DNA from: Gambelia wislizenii
Taxonomy: Eukaryota; Chordata; Lepidosauria; Squamata; Crotaphytidae
Length of the DNA stretch: 64,000 nucleotides
Direction: 5' to 3'
Assembly (NCBI GenBank): GCA_030847615.1
Contig: JAUMIR010000003.1
Span: 28,828,501 to 28,892,500 of the forward strand
This document shows positions 34,330-45,545 of the stretch, piece by piece. The notes beneath the pieces are model-generated. The model was not told the DNA's origin and ran no database searches. It saw only the letters and a list, made by a program, of their open reading frames with translations. Every line of letters begins with the position of its first letter. Within the stretch, counting starts at the first letter, position 1. Both the position numbers and the translations under genes were made by a program.

Positions 34330-36095
34330 GTTAATACTTCAAAAATGTAAGTGCAGGATTAAGCAAATCTGATAGATTTCCTCAAATACTGAATTCTTTC
34401 AATATACTAAAATGCTGTTGTTTTCAAATAGGTGTTCAGAGGCACTAGACAGGCATGATTTATATGTTAAAAAAAATTGGTACAATCTATAGCCAGTGTC
34501 AATGAGAAACCAATCTCTAATTGTATAGCTTCAATTCATTTTTAAGGACCATTATTTGGGGTTAAATGTGGAGTTCAAAGCAATATCCCACACCTGGTTG
34601 CTGTTGTGTGTGTGTTTTTTTTACCTCATCCATAAAATGATTAGTCCCTGATATATTATGAGCCGTATCAGCATCCAGTCTGCATTGCTTATCACATATT
34701 ATTCTCCTTCAAGGAGAACAGAAGGGGAGGGGTCAGAAGAAAAAGAAGCGAAGGAGGGGAATAGAGCTGTTTGGCAGTGGTTATAAAGAAAAGCCTGACA
34801 TATATTTATGGTTATAATTTTGCACACTTCACTTGGTGCTCTACCACCATGCTACTGATCACAGCATAAATCACACTTTAATTTTAACCTTTGCAGTTTA
34901 TCAATAGACTCAATATCAAAAATAATTCAGCACTGACACTATTGGTTTACAGGTAAGCGGAACAAGAATGGCAGAGGCTTAGTAATGTATTAGCTGCCCT
35001 GTCTACTGAAGCAGAGATTCATGCTTTCCTCCCTATGTTTCTATCACATGCTGAAGGCTATAAATAAGGGCAGTAGCTAATCAGACAGAGGCAAGATATA
35101 CAGTGTCACTGAGAATCAATTATTTGTACCATGCATTGCTTTCAGAATGTACCCTTTGAAAATTAATCCTCAGGTAAAATTTAAAAAATACCAAAATTTA
35201 TCCTCTGTTTTGCATATTACTATATCTTGTTCACACTTAATCATACTGGGATATTTCACAAGTCTTTGGTTATTAATTTAAGTATTGCCCAGTAAGATTA
35301 GACAATACATGCCATGCAGAGTGGGAAATAATTAGGTCCCATGTTGGTAGAAAGAGGAATGTAAATATAAATAGCAAATAAATAAAGTCCCTGGCAGATC
35401 TTCCCCAAAGCTACAAGAACATGCCCAATTTAACCTTTTTTCCAGGTTTTCTGTTGTGTGTGTGTGCACACATGCTTGGGTGCATGAATATTTATTTATT
35501 TTGGGCACTACATGGCTCTAAATGCAGGAAAACTACCAGCATATACAACACTTTTGCAACTCCTCTTGAATTCCCAATCCCTCCAAAGGCACCTTTTTTG
35601 GCCAAAATCCAGATGAAAATGGGGGTGGGGGACAAATGTGACATGACTTCACTTGTGGTCCATCTAGGGATGGTCATGGAGTGAAAATTGACACCCATTC
35701 CCATATAGTTGCCTAGCCCTGATGTAGAGTAATTTCTGGTAGAAACCATTAGCTCTAGCATTTTCTTACATTTAGGAGAAAAAAAATCTGGACCAAGTCC
35801 GTACCAATTTCCTATTGTCCATGATATAACGTATCTACCATGAAGGTTTTGTTTTGTTTTGATTTGTTTGAACATTCATAATTTCCTTTGAAAAAGTGAA
35901 AGATGAATAAGTACACATATAAATAAAACACAGACAAGCCCACACATGCACCAACTTTTTTTTATTTTTAATTGTGTTTTATCATGCTTTTTATGTTTCT
36001 GTTGTATTACTCTCACCCACCCCACCCCATTTTATTGTTGTTAGTTCTCCTGTGTGCATTTTTTGGTCAATAATATGAGGATTACATTTAATATA
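34330..36095. other. No gene or clear repeat seen
   Basis: AT-rich sequence. The minus-strand frame 35875-35492 (127 codons) has no recognisable domain and no supporting context. Confidence 0.35.
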
Positions 36096-36099
36096 TTAA

Positions 36100-36333
36100 T
36101 ATTGTTGTTACTGTCGTGTACCTTCAATTTATCTCCAACGTATGGCAATTCTAAAGCAAACTTATCACAGGATTTTCTTGACAGGAGGGAGTTTGGCTTT
36201 GCCTTCCTCTGAGGCTGAGAGAATGTTGCTTGTCTAAAGTCAACCAGTAGGCTTCCATGGCCAAATAGGGATTAGAACTTTAGTCTCTGGAGTCATAGTC
36301 TAATGCTCAGATCACTATGCCACACTGGCTCTT
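36100..36333 (-). mobile_element. Sauria-like SINE, full length, old
   Basis: Minus-strand copy with 'agccagtgtggcatagtgat' as head, a degraded B box, the central 'ggttgactttagacaagc' and the BovB-like tail ending in (ACA)n. Confidence 0.82.
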
Positions 36334-36941
36334 ATTATATAAATACATGTATTAAATTTATTTGTTTGTTTGTTTATAGAATTATATATCACTCTTCTGT
36401 GCCTGAGCAAGATATAACTTTGAAAGATAAAATATTCTTTTAAAGTAAACATTCTTTAAAAACCACAGTCATTACTTTTTAGTTTAATTTAGTTTTTATT
36501 TTAACTGGATGCTACAGGTGCTGGACTGTGATTAAAACACTCTGCCCTGAGTCCTATGGTTAGACCCACTGTGTTGATTCACTGTGTTGATTCGTAACAA
36601 TGGTTGAATGGCAATTACTCTAGCTGGAACTAACCAGTAGGATTCCAGACTCTTTTCCTCCATCTAGCTCACCATCAATGTGACACTCCTAACAGAACAT
36701 GAGGCAGGAGTGCAAGCCAGCACTTGAACCATGTGATATTCCATTCTTCCCTATGGCACTAGTGAGGCTGGAGTCACACCTCCCTCCAGTGGTGTCACCT
36801 GGTGAGGTTCAGCCTCTCTGCACCCCCCTAGTGCCACCACTGATTCCTCTTTCAGCATTTTGTGAGGCCACACATATATAACTATGAAGTTATGGTTGCA
36901 CCACAGAAGGGATGATGCTACACAGGTGCAATTGTAACATA

Positions 36942-37145
36942 TCAAGGTTCACTCAGCCTTCCAGCCTCCCTAGGTTGGTAAAATGAGTACCTGGCTTGTG
37001 GGGGCAATTAGCTAATACACATTGGAAACCACTTAATGTGGTGTAGATGTGTAAATTGCTATTGGTTAAAACAATTAGTAAGCAACTCTGATAGCCTTGT
37101 GGCTGAAGAGCGGGGTATAAATAACTAATAAATAGAATAAAATAA
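36942..37145 (+). mobile_element. tRNA-headed SINE, 5'-truncated
   Basis: Starts inside the family body at 'aaggttcactcagccttcc' and runs to 'gaagagcggggtataaataa' with an A-rich tail. The pol III promoter boxes are absent. Confidence 0.88.
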
Positions 37146-37591
37146 AAATATTTTAGTAGTACCTTTGTTAGAGGGAAAAAGAATAACTTCTAAGCAACCA
37201 GTTACTTGAAACTAGATTCTTCTAACATTTGCCTAGGGACAAATGTCTTAGGCTTACTTCAGGGTATACACATATGCACTGCAAGAAGATCTGGATGGTA
37301 TCCATGCACTCTGCTGTGTAGTTAAGGTTTAAACTTATTTTAGTCCCAAAAGAGAATTGATTTATTGATTTTACACTCTGGATATTTTGGCTAAATTACT
37401 GGGTTTACAACAGTGAAGGAACAGTGTGGGAAATAGCAGTTTCTGTCCTCTGGGACCAGCAGTAGGCTTTTAAATATGCATAATATAATTGGGAATGCTA
37501 ACAATATTTACTGGTTGTCTCAGGAGAACAAGAAGATGCCTTTGAATCTGCCTTATTTTCTCAAGGTAAAGCCATACACAATATCAGACCT

Positions 37592-37644
37592 ACCTTCCTT
37601 CCTTCCTTCCTTCCTTCCTTCCTTCCTTCCTTCCTTCCTTTTCC
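37592..37644. repeat. (CCTT)n microsatellite
   Basis: About 12 uninterrupted CCTT units. Confidence 0.97.
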
Positions 37645-37683
37645 AAATATATTTTAGTGCTTTTAAAATAAATAATAAACAAT

Positions 37684-37872
37684 ATTCCCCTGTTGAACAG
37701 CTCTTACTGTCAGGAAGTTCATCCTAATGCTTGGGTGGGATTTCTTTTCCTGTAGTTTGAAGGCATTGCTCTGTGTCCTAGTTTTTGGAGTAGCAGAAAA
37801 CAAGCTCGCTCCTTCAACGTGACATTCTTTCAAATATGTAAATGACTATCACATTGCCTCTTACCTTCCTCT
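37684..37872 (-). pseudogene. CR1 LINE fragment
   Basis: Minus-strand match to the CR1 ORF2 C-terminal region, e.g. 'gaacagctcttactgtcagg' and 'tttggagtagcagaaaacaa'. There are many substitutions and both ends are missing. An old copy. Confidence 0.82.
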
Positions 37873-37879
37873 GAGTTAA

Positions 37880-39030
37880 TTGAGTGAAAACAGCTTTTTC
37901 ACTTTGAACTCCATTTGCAGCAATTGAAGAAGGAAGGTGGGAGAAGTAGAAAGAAACTGGGACATTTCAAAATATGACAGAAGGTTCATCAGGACTGTCC
38001 CAATGAAATCAGGACAGCAGGAAGGTATGCTGTTTTATTTCTAGTCCCAGTTACTACCAGTCAATGTTGGTTTTGAAGGGGAAAAAAACTCTCCCTCCTG
38101 GTCCTAAAACACACAGGAGAAATCCTGATGAAGTTGGTCTCCCTTGCCCTGAAGGGCATTGGGGAGAACAGGAAAATTCAGTAAAAAAATAGACATAGGG
38201 TGTGTGAAAAGGTGACGTCTGCTCAAGTCACAGGGCTAATGTGGCCCCTAGACTTTGAGAAGTTGCCCACTTCTACTATAGTTGTCCACTCTGGCTACAT
38301 AGCAAAGACAGAATACAACTCTTTCAAATTAAACCCTTGTTTTAATGCACAGTTGCAAAATTATTTTACTGATAAATTTCTCAGTGAATAACAACCATCC
38401 CCTAATGTACTGAAGCCAATGGAGTGGGTAGGAGAAGTCAGAACAATAAAAGTGTGCCTGACCCTCAAAAAATAACCCTTCCCAAACTGCCATCCCCTTT
38501 TCCTTTTGTTTCATGTCTTGATTCAATTTTAAGCCTGAGGGCAGGGAACTAAGTTTTTTTGTTGGTCTTCTACTTGTAATGTGCCATGTGCTACATAAAT
38601 AAATGATGACAGTGACAATCATGATATTGTTGTTGTTATAAGCAGGAGTGTTGTTGCTAATAAAGTTTTTTTTAAAAAAAAATCAGCTGTTTGTTTTTAA
38701 GTGTTTCCTCCAACCCAACACATACCCAATTCCCATCATAAAATACCAAGAGTTCTTTCCTCCCAGTTAAAACCAGGCAGTTATTTTTCACCAAACCCAA
38801 AATGGTAAAATAACAGTGCATCCAAACTGATTGAAGAGTCTCAGATTTCATCCCTGTTCTTTCCAATTTCAAACTGGGTTAAAATAAACTGACTAGGGAA
38901 GCTGGTCCAGCAGACAATGGACCATTAGCCTAACAGACACTAATTCTCTTTGCATACCCTCTCAGCAAGGAACTAGAGACATTCAAATACACAAATGTAC
39001 ATATCCTTTCCAACAGGAACTAACAGTATA
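37880..39030. other. No gene or clear repeat seen
   Basis: No domain is recognisable in the short frames here. Confidence 0.35.
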
Positions 39031-39046
39031 TAAACTCCCCACACAC

Positions 39047-39528
39047 AAGCAGGGATCACCAGCATTGAGGCCATGATATTGAGAACACAGCTGCACTGGG
39101 CAGGGCCAGTTTCTAGGATGGAGGACCATTGCCTCCCAAAAATAGTATTCTATGGTGAACTCGCCACAGGTCAGTGTAAGAGGGGCACTCCAAAAAAGCG
39201 ATACAAGGCTTCCCTGAAACAACATCTCAGGCTTGGCCAAATTGATCACCAACAATGGTCCACCCTGGCTTCCCATTAGGAGGCATGGAGACACACTATC
39301 CACAATGCTGCAGCCTTATTTGAGAACTCACGCTGAACAAGTCTTGAGGAGAAACGACAATGCAAAAAGAATCACAACCCAGAAGCATCACCCAAGGAGA
39401 CCTTCTGCTGTGCTTTCTGCAACCGGACTTGTTTATCTCAGATTGGCCTTTTTAGTCATCAGCTCACTTGCAGAAAGTGCGGGATGAGTCCTTCCTGAAA
39501 CTTCGTTTGTGAAGAAAAGCCAGAGAGA
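39047..39528 (+). mobile_element. LINE-A, 5'-truncated copy
   Basis: Begins at 'aagcagggatcaccagcatt', encodes IEAMILRTQLHWAGPVSRMEDH and the GQCKRGTPKKRYK block, has a stop at 39279 and then shifts relative to the intact frame. It ends with the hairpin CTTCGTTTGTGAAG and a short AG tail. No convincing TSD was found. Confidence 0.88.
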
Positions 39529-39839
39529 TAACCCTACCCCACCATTCTCTGAAAATGCCAGCCACAGTTGCAGGCGAAACATCAGGAGTAACCTCTTCTA
39601 GTACATGGCCCCATAACCCAGAAAAAATACAACCAGGAAATACCTGGTATAAATAATCTCTGATCATACTGGGAGCTGAGAGAAAATATTTTACAATAAT
39701 CAAAATGTGTATGGTTCTTCAAAATAAAATTGGAAAGAATAGGAACAAAAACTGGAACTTCTCAATCAGTCTGGGTATGCCCGAAGGCAAAAAGAATGGG
39801 AAGAAAAACAAGGACCGTCTCTCATGTCACAATTAGCAC

Positions 39840-40313
39840 ACTTGTATGCAGCCCAGATGGATGTTACAGTGAGATACCCCATTTGAAGTGTGTTGCTAAA
39901 ATAAGTTGCCTTCCAGTTATTAACAAGACCTATTATCCCTTCCCTACGATATCTCATAATTGGAAATATTGGACACTTTTAGGAGTCAGGTTGGCTGGGG
40001 CTAACCAGAAAGTTTAGATGGAGGTCACAATGACCTGGGATGTGTCTTACAAATATTTTCACAAACAAGCCCATATTATGATTGTGTGGAAGTCTCTTAA
40101 TAAACACAGTTGTTAAGGAGGTATGTGCTAATCCTTTCTTGTGCAGTTCATCAATAAGTCATTCAACAAAACAATTAAGTGAACATTCCCAAATTTACTC
40201 CTAAGGAAATTTCATCTCATACTCCCTCCTGTCCAGCATTGCTAGGTTGTTATAAACCCATCAATTCCTATCTCCCAGCCATTAATGCAATCAGTTAAGA
40301 TTTGGTTTCCTTT
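39840..40313 (+). mobile_element. LTR-like repeat, family 2, copy B (left part)
   Basis: Parallels 30590-30960 in order and orientation: 'tggacacttttaggagtcagg', 'gacctgggatgtgtc', 'ctcatactccctcctgtcc'. It is interrupted by a MITE at 40314 and resumes at 40612 with 'tttgtctaccctgtgggaaa'. Confidence 0.5.
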
Positions 40314-40611
40314 GGATTTTATCAGACATGGCAAAAACTGTGTCAGAAGAGCACGTTGAGAACACAAATGGGAGATATTACCAGACAACAACATCGTTTA
40401 GCCATTTCAGGGGCATAGTGCAGGCATGAATAAGGAGTCCCTTTTTATTGATAGTTTAGCTCATCAATAAAATGTGATGCCAGGGCTATGCCCCGGGAAC
40501 TGCTAAGGACTCAGGCATCTGATAATGTCACCCTTTCTGTTCTTGTCACGTTCTTCTGATGTAGTTTGGGGCATGGTTTTTTGATGCCTTCTCCCATGTC
40601 TGATAAAGTCC
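40314..40611. mobile_element. MITE with 18-bp terminal inverted repeats, member 1
   Basis: Left end GGATTTTATCAGACATGG (40314-40331). The right end is its reverse complement with one mismatch (40594-40611). It is flanked by TTT on both sides. The homologous family-2 repeat at about 30930 reads straight through 'ccttttgtctatcctgtg', giving an empty site that confirms both ends and a 2-3-bp duplication. A TSD of three bases would fit PIF/Harbinger, but the superfamily is not proven. Confidence 0.82.
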
Positions 40612-40660
40612 TTTGTCTACCCTGTGGGAAAGCCATGCTGTACAGCATGGATTGAAGAAA
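40612..40660 (+). mobile_element. LTR-like repeat, family 2, copy B (right part)
   Basis: 'tttgtctaccctgtgggaaagcc' continues the family-2 alignment after the MITE. Similarity to copy A fades within 50 bases. Confidence 0.5.
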
Positions 40661-41022
40661 AGTTACTTACTTAATCTCATGGAAGGGGTAGCAGGGCATG
40701 CTAACCCAAGCACTCACTCATCCATAAACTGGATTGAAAGGTGTTGGGATTGGTAAAGAAGGGGGTAGTCTCACCAGCACACATGCACACAATAGATGGT
40801 AAAGTGAATTATTAAGCCCAACAAAAATAAGAAAATAAAATCTCACAAATGATCCACATGTATACCAAAAAAAAAGGAGAAGAAAAGAATGAATTTTCTC
40901 ATCTTCCTGAGAAAAAGTATAACATCCCACATGGTGTTGGGGACTAACGTGGGTAAGGAGACATCATATAACATCAGTGACATCACACACAACCCTTGCT
41001 GCAAACACTGTGGTCTCTTTCT

Positions 41023-41195
41023 CACACAATTATAGCACTTTGAAACCATTTTAACTTTCATTGCTCCATTCTAGGAATCCTGGGATTTGTGAATTCTCTG
41101 CCAGAGATCTCTAGTGTCTCACTAACCTATAAATGCCAGGATTTCATAGGATGCAGCCATGTCAGTTAAGTGGTTTCAGAGTGTTATATTGTGTG
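41023..41195. mobile_element. Foldback MITE (173 bp)
   Basis: The two halves are imperfect inverted repeats of about 65-70 bases. The left begins CACACAATTATAGCACTTTG. The right, read on the opposite strand, begins CACACAATATAACACTCTG and continues GAAACCACTTAACTG, parallel to GAAACCATTTTAACT. Both arms contain AATCCTGG. No coding capacity; TSD not identified. Confidence 0.72.
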
Positions 41196-41199
41196 TAAA

Positions 41200-42280
41200 A
41201 GATGCATGTAATTGGAATTGTTATAGGAACCTCTTACCATGGATTGGAATGTTTGCATGACCCCAGGAGGGTTACGACAAGACAATTAAAAACAAAACAG
41301 CTATATAAAAGTCATGAAACAGAGAGCCTGCAAATGGAAGCAAACTTGGCAGAAATAAAGGCATTCTAAAATGAGTATCTTCATTCTGATTTGATAGACA
41401 ACAAGAGCATATCTTCATTTTGCAGATGAGGACTTGAATCTGGTGTGTACCATATGGAAACTAGCCACTTTATGGTGAGCCCACCACCACTAAGCTATCT
41501 GGGCTCCATAAAAAGAAAATGTTTTACAGAGGAGCCCATAAAGATCAAGGCAAAGAGAGACTGCTGTGTCTGCAACACTATTGCAATTTATTTTTAACCT
41601 AACATATATATTGTTTTTAACAAAAGGAAAAATGCTGATTCCTCTGGATTGTCTTCAATGTCTTCATCTATGTACAGGTTGTGCCAAACATTTTATATTG
41701 TTTAGCAGCAAGAAGATTACCAGCTCTTCTTTCTTTTAAATTGAGAGCTCAAATAAACTCTGCTTCAAATAACTATACCATAAATACTGCCACATTAGAA
41801 TCAATGCATCATTTGTCTAGTTGTGTCTTATAGAGCTTGCAAGATGTGTTGGAAATTATTCAAGCGGTAATTTTAGACATCTGTCTCCAAAATGAGGAAG
41901 GAGGAATGTTGATCTTGTGACAATGGAGAAAAACTTGCTGAACATGCAAGAAACTAGTGGCCAATATTTATATAGAGACAGGAGGAGAGTAATCTTTACT
42001 CCCATTATTCTTCGACCACTTGTAATTGATTTCTTTAAACATTATTTTCCTTTGGTAGCCATCTGCAATATACTTACCTGTAACTAACTATACTTTCATA
42101 CATTCTATCTAAGGTAAGCCAACATTTCCATTTGCTCAAGTTTATACCCCTAAACAGGAATTTACTGGTTAACATTCCAATTTAATAGTATAGAGCATCT
42201 ATATATTTATTGCTTATAATTCTAAAGCACTTCTGAGCTTTCAATGTACTTTGATGTTTTTAATATCACAATTAAGATAC
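41200..42280. other. No gene or clear repeat seen
   Basis: AT-rich sequence. Nothing recognisable. Confidence 0.35.
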
Positions 42281-42579
42281 TTATCGCATGCCAAAGTAAA
42301 GCAGCAGGGCAGCCAGAAGGTTCCACATTCCATGCAGCCTTACCACATGACATCGTCATTCTTTTGGTATTCTGCCATTCTGGTCCTGTGGAAGGTGGAG
42401 GTAAAACCACATCTTTTTAATTAACCAGCAATATCCATTAGTAAAAAACCACAGTTTTACTTCCATTTCCCAGAGGACCAGAATGACAGAACACCAGAAG
42501 AGTAACAATATTCTGTGGTAAGGCAGCATGGAAAGCAGAACCTTCCGGCGCACTGCCACTTTACTTTGGCATGCAATAA
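42281..42579. mobile_element. Long inverted repeat / foldback element (arms ~126 bp)
   Basis: The left arm 42281-42407 and right arm 42454-42579 are imperfect reverse complements along their whole length, with a 46-base loop. The outer ends are TTATCGCATGCCAAAGTAAA and, on the other strand, TTATTGCATGCCAAAGTAAA. Internal matched words include GAAGGTTC, CATTCTGGTCCT and CCTTACCACA. No transposase is present. A transcript would fold into one long hairpin. Confidence 0.82.
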
Positions 42580-42584
42580 ACCTC

Positions 42585-43120
42585 TAACTCTTAGTAGCAG
42601 TAGTTGTAATAATAGTAGTAAGGTAAACTGGAAAGCAGCTACTTGGAGAAGATGATCCAGAGAGATTAGGCAATACAAAAAGAATTCTGATCCAGATTGA
42701 TCCAGTAATGTCTACAGCTATCTCTGAATTAATAATATAGTGGAATTGAAATAACCCAGCTTTGGCTGCATTGTACTAAAATATCTCTCATTCTTCCACC
42801 AGATCCCCATTCAGAATGTGAAGAACAATAGCTCTCCAGAGCTGGCAGATTGATTTCTCCATCTGACGCCACATCTACCTTTCCACCCTGTTGCCATGAA
42901 TCCAGCAGGGCTTTGGAGTTGGTTCTTCCTCTGCCACAGTTGCTCCTTTCCTTGACTTATTAGTCTTACTGTAAACAGTCAGTTTGTCCCCAAGCACCTC
43001 TTTCTGCTTAAAGGCAGGTTTTTTTTTTCATAAGAACTAGATAATAAGATCAAAACCCTGGCTAAGATCATACATTAGGACTGGATAGCTTCAATCTCCC
43101 CATGTGGAATTATGTTCCTC
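42585..43120. other. No gene seen
   Basis: Unassigned sequence before the CR1/LINE-A chimera. Confidence 0.35.
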
Positions 43121-43123
43121 TCC

Positions 43124-43267
43124 TCCTCTGGCTTTTCTTCGCAAACGAAGATTCAGGAAGGACTCTGAGGGGACTGTGGTGGTCACCTGCAATACTCCTC
43201 TGGCTTTTCTTCACAAACGAAGATTCAGGAAGGACAATGAGGGGACTCTGGCGGTCACCTGCAATAC
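43124..43267. repeat. 72-bp tandem duplication spanning a LINE-A/CR1 junction
   Basis: Two units (43124-43195, 43196-43267). Each is the reverse-complemented LINE-A 3' terminus (about 40 bp, including CTTCGCAAACGAAG or CTTCACAAACGAAG) joined to the first ~32 bp of CR1 ORF1 (ctgaggggact...). Because 72 is a multiple of three, the duplication stays in frame and encodes two copies of a peptide beginning PLAFL and ending VTCNT. Confidence 0.9.
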
Positions 43268-44607
43268 TTGTGCGATGTTTGTCTTCTTGGCTAGAGACGT
43301 GGGGAACTTCACATGTACCAAGTGCAAGTTCGTAGCCCTCTTGGAGGAGAAAGTCCAGCAGCTGGAGTCTAGGGTAGCTACACTTCAACAGATTTGGGAG
43401 CAAGAGGTTTTCCTGGACAGAACAGAACAAACACACTTGGACGGAGATTGCACAGAGGAACTGGCTGGGCAGGAGAGGGTCACTCCACGGACACAGGAGA
43501 TAGACAGCTGGAAGAATGTCACACACAGAACAAGAAAATCCAGGGATACTTCGAGCAGCTTGCAGCTACAGAATCGATTCGAAGCCCTCCCTCTTATCAA
43601 GGACAATGAGGAAGAACAGCATGGACAGACTTCAGGGGCAGAGCAGAGGACCTTGAGAGGACCACCGCAAGGAACAGCAGCTGAAAAGCTTCGGCAGAGG
43701 CGTGTGGTGGTGGTGGGAGACTCCTTGCTGCGAGGTACAGAAGCAGTGGTTTGTGGGCCTGACAAGATGTCTCGGGAGGTGTGTTGTCTCCCTGGGGCAA
43801 AGATCTGTGATGTGACGGAGCGGCTAAAAAAAGACTCGTCAAGCCTATGGATCATTACCCCTTCCTTTTGGTCCATGTGGGAACCAATGATACGGCAAGG
43901 CACAGCTTTGCGAGATCAGAAGAGATTATGAGGCTCTGGGGAGGAAGCTGAAAGAAATGGACGCACAGGTTGTCATCTCATCTCTTCTGCCAGTTGAAGG
44001 GCATGGTCCAGGAAGAGAGAGGAAAATAGCCGACGTAAACAAATGGCTCCGTAGATGGTGTCTCCGAGAACAATTTGGATTCTTGGATCATGGGCTGTGC
44101 TTCCATGAGGGGGGACTTCTGGCAAGAGATGGGGCGCATCTCACACCAGTTGGTAGAAACATTTTTGCCTACAGTCTCAAGAATTTGATCAGGAGGGCTT
44201 TAAACTGAGTCAAATGGGGGAGGAAGACAGTATTCTGGAAGGCAAAAGGGCTGGAGAAAATAGTCAAGCTGTCATTGAGGGAGAAAGGCAAACAGCGCAA
44301 GGACCCAACAGTAGGAGGCAAAAAAACTTGCACAGGCAGCAAGTAAAGGGAACACATGGTCTTAGATGTCTCTACACTAATGCACAGAGCATGGGAAATA
44401 AGCAAGGTGAACTTTAACTCCTAGCACTACAAAACAAATATGATATAATAGGCATTACTGAAACCTGGTGGGGCGAGTCTCATGATTGGAATGTAGGAAT
44501 AGAGGGGTATAACCTTTTTAAGAGAAACAGGCCAAACAGGAAAGGAGGAGGAACAGCATTATATGTCAAGGATATTTACACCACTGAAGAGATCCATGAC
44601 ATCAATA
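43164..44607 (+). pseudogene. CR1 LINE copy D: ORF1 and ORF2 start (broken)
   Basis: ORF1 runs from the chimeric start through the CxxC pairs (CNTC, CTKC), the coiled coil and VVVVGDSLLRG. Frameshifts near 43835 and 43915 disrupt the GTND block, and the rest resumes at 43957-44208 (DGAHLTPVGRN). ORF2 starts at the ATG at 44214 (MGEEDSILEGKRAG), reaches MGNKQGEL and hits TAA at 44415. Endonuclease sequence then continues up to a Tigger-like insertion at 44608. Confidence 0.9.
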
Positions 44608-45545
44608 CAGTCGTCCCTTCACATTCATGGGGGTTATGTTCCACGGACCCCCGCAAATGTAAAAAATCCGTGAATAACGACTGCCCCCCTCCCCCCAGGG
44701 AGAGGGCTGGGGAGGCATCCACAGGGCCTCGGGAGGGTCTCCGGAGGCACCATAGTCACTTTCCCCAGCCTCCCCACTCCCTTCCTAGGCCTTCCTGGGG
44801 CCTCCGGAGACCCTCCCGAGGCCCTGTGGATGCCTCCCCAGCCCTCTCCCCTCCCGCCCAAGCCCTCAACGGGGCCTCCGGAGAGTCTCCGGAGGCCCTG
44901 CGGAGGCCTCCCCGGCCCCCCACTCCCTCCCAAGGCCTTTGCGGGGCCCTGCGGAGGCCTCCCCAGCCCTCCCCACTCCCTCCCGAGGCCTTCACGGGGC
45001 CGCACGGAGGCCTTCCCGGCCCTCCCCACTCCCCCCCAAGGCCTTCACGGGGCCTCGCGGAGGCCTCCCCGGCCCTCCCCCTCCCTCCCCGGGCCTTCCC
45101 ACTCACTCCCCGGGGCTTCGTGGGGCCTAGCAAGGCCCCGCAGAGGCCTCCCTGGCCCCCCCTCCCTCACTGAGCCTTCGCGGGGCCCCGCGGAGGCCTC
45201 CCCGGTACTCCCCAAGGCCTTCGTGTGGCCTCGCAAGGCCCCGCGGAGGCCTCCCCGGTCCTTCCCCCTCCCTCCCAAGACCTTTGTGAGGCCTCCGGAG
45301 GGTCTCCGAAGGCCCTGCGGAGGCTTTCCCAGCTCTCCCCCTCCCTCCCAAGGCCTTTGCGGGGCCTCCAGGGTCTCCGAAGGCCCCGTGGAGGCCTCCT
45401 CGGCCCTCCCCGCTCGGTCCCAGGGCTTTCACGTGGCCTCCGGAGGCCCCTTGTTGCAGTTTTGGGGGGGCCCAGGAGGCCCTCCCAAAACAGCAAATAA
45501 TCAAAACCACGAATGTCAAGTTCGCGAATGTTGGAGGGACAACTG
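44608..45545. mobile_element. Tigger-like (Tc1/mariner) non-autonomous element carrying a minisatellite
   Basis: Left end CAGTCGTCCC (44608-44617); right end GGGACAACTG (45536-45545), its inverted repeat with one mismatch. It is flanked by TA on both sides (44606-44607, 45546-45547), and the CR1 coding text resumes across it without loss ('atcaata' + 'ctggaagcc'). The first 75 bases (gggggttatgttccacggac..., then an inverse copy 'aaatccgtgaataacgac') are typical of Tigger-type MITEs. The centre is a GC-rich array. No transposase is present. Confidence 0.88.
44690..45480. repeat. GC-rich minisatellite inside the Tigger-like element
   Basis: About 13 variable units spaced 45-75 bp. They share 'ggccttcgcggggcc', 'gcggaggcctccccgg' and a C-rich 'ccctcccctccctcccaa'. 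The array is extremely GC- and CpG-rich compared with its AT-rich surroundings. Long frames rich in Pro, Arg, Gly and Ala open on both strands, including a plus-strand one (44830-45915) that runs on into CR1 endonuclease. These are composition artefacts, not genes. Confidence 0.9.

Noticed and set aside
35492..35875. 127-codon minus-strand frame as a possible host exon
   Set aside because: No recognisable domain, no convincing splice context and no repeat support. A chance frame is the simplest reading.
37592..37644. CCTT array as a possible CRISPR or regulatory array
   Set aside because: It is a simple tetranucleotide microsatellite without spacers.
44634..45519. Several long minus- and plus-strand frames rich in Gly, Arg and Pro
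   Set aside because: They come from the repetitive GC-rich minisatellite, which leaves few stop codons in any frame. They show no domain and overlap each other on both strands.
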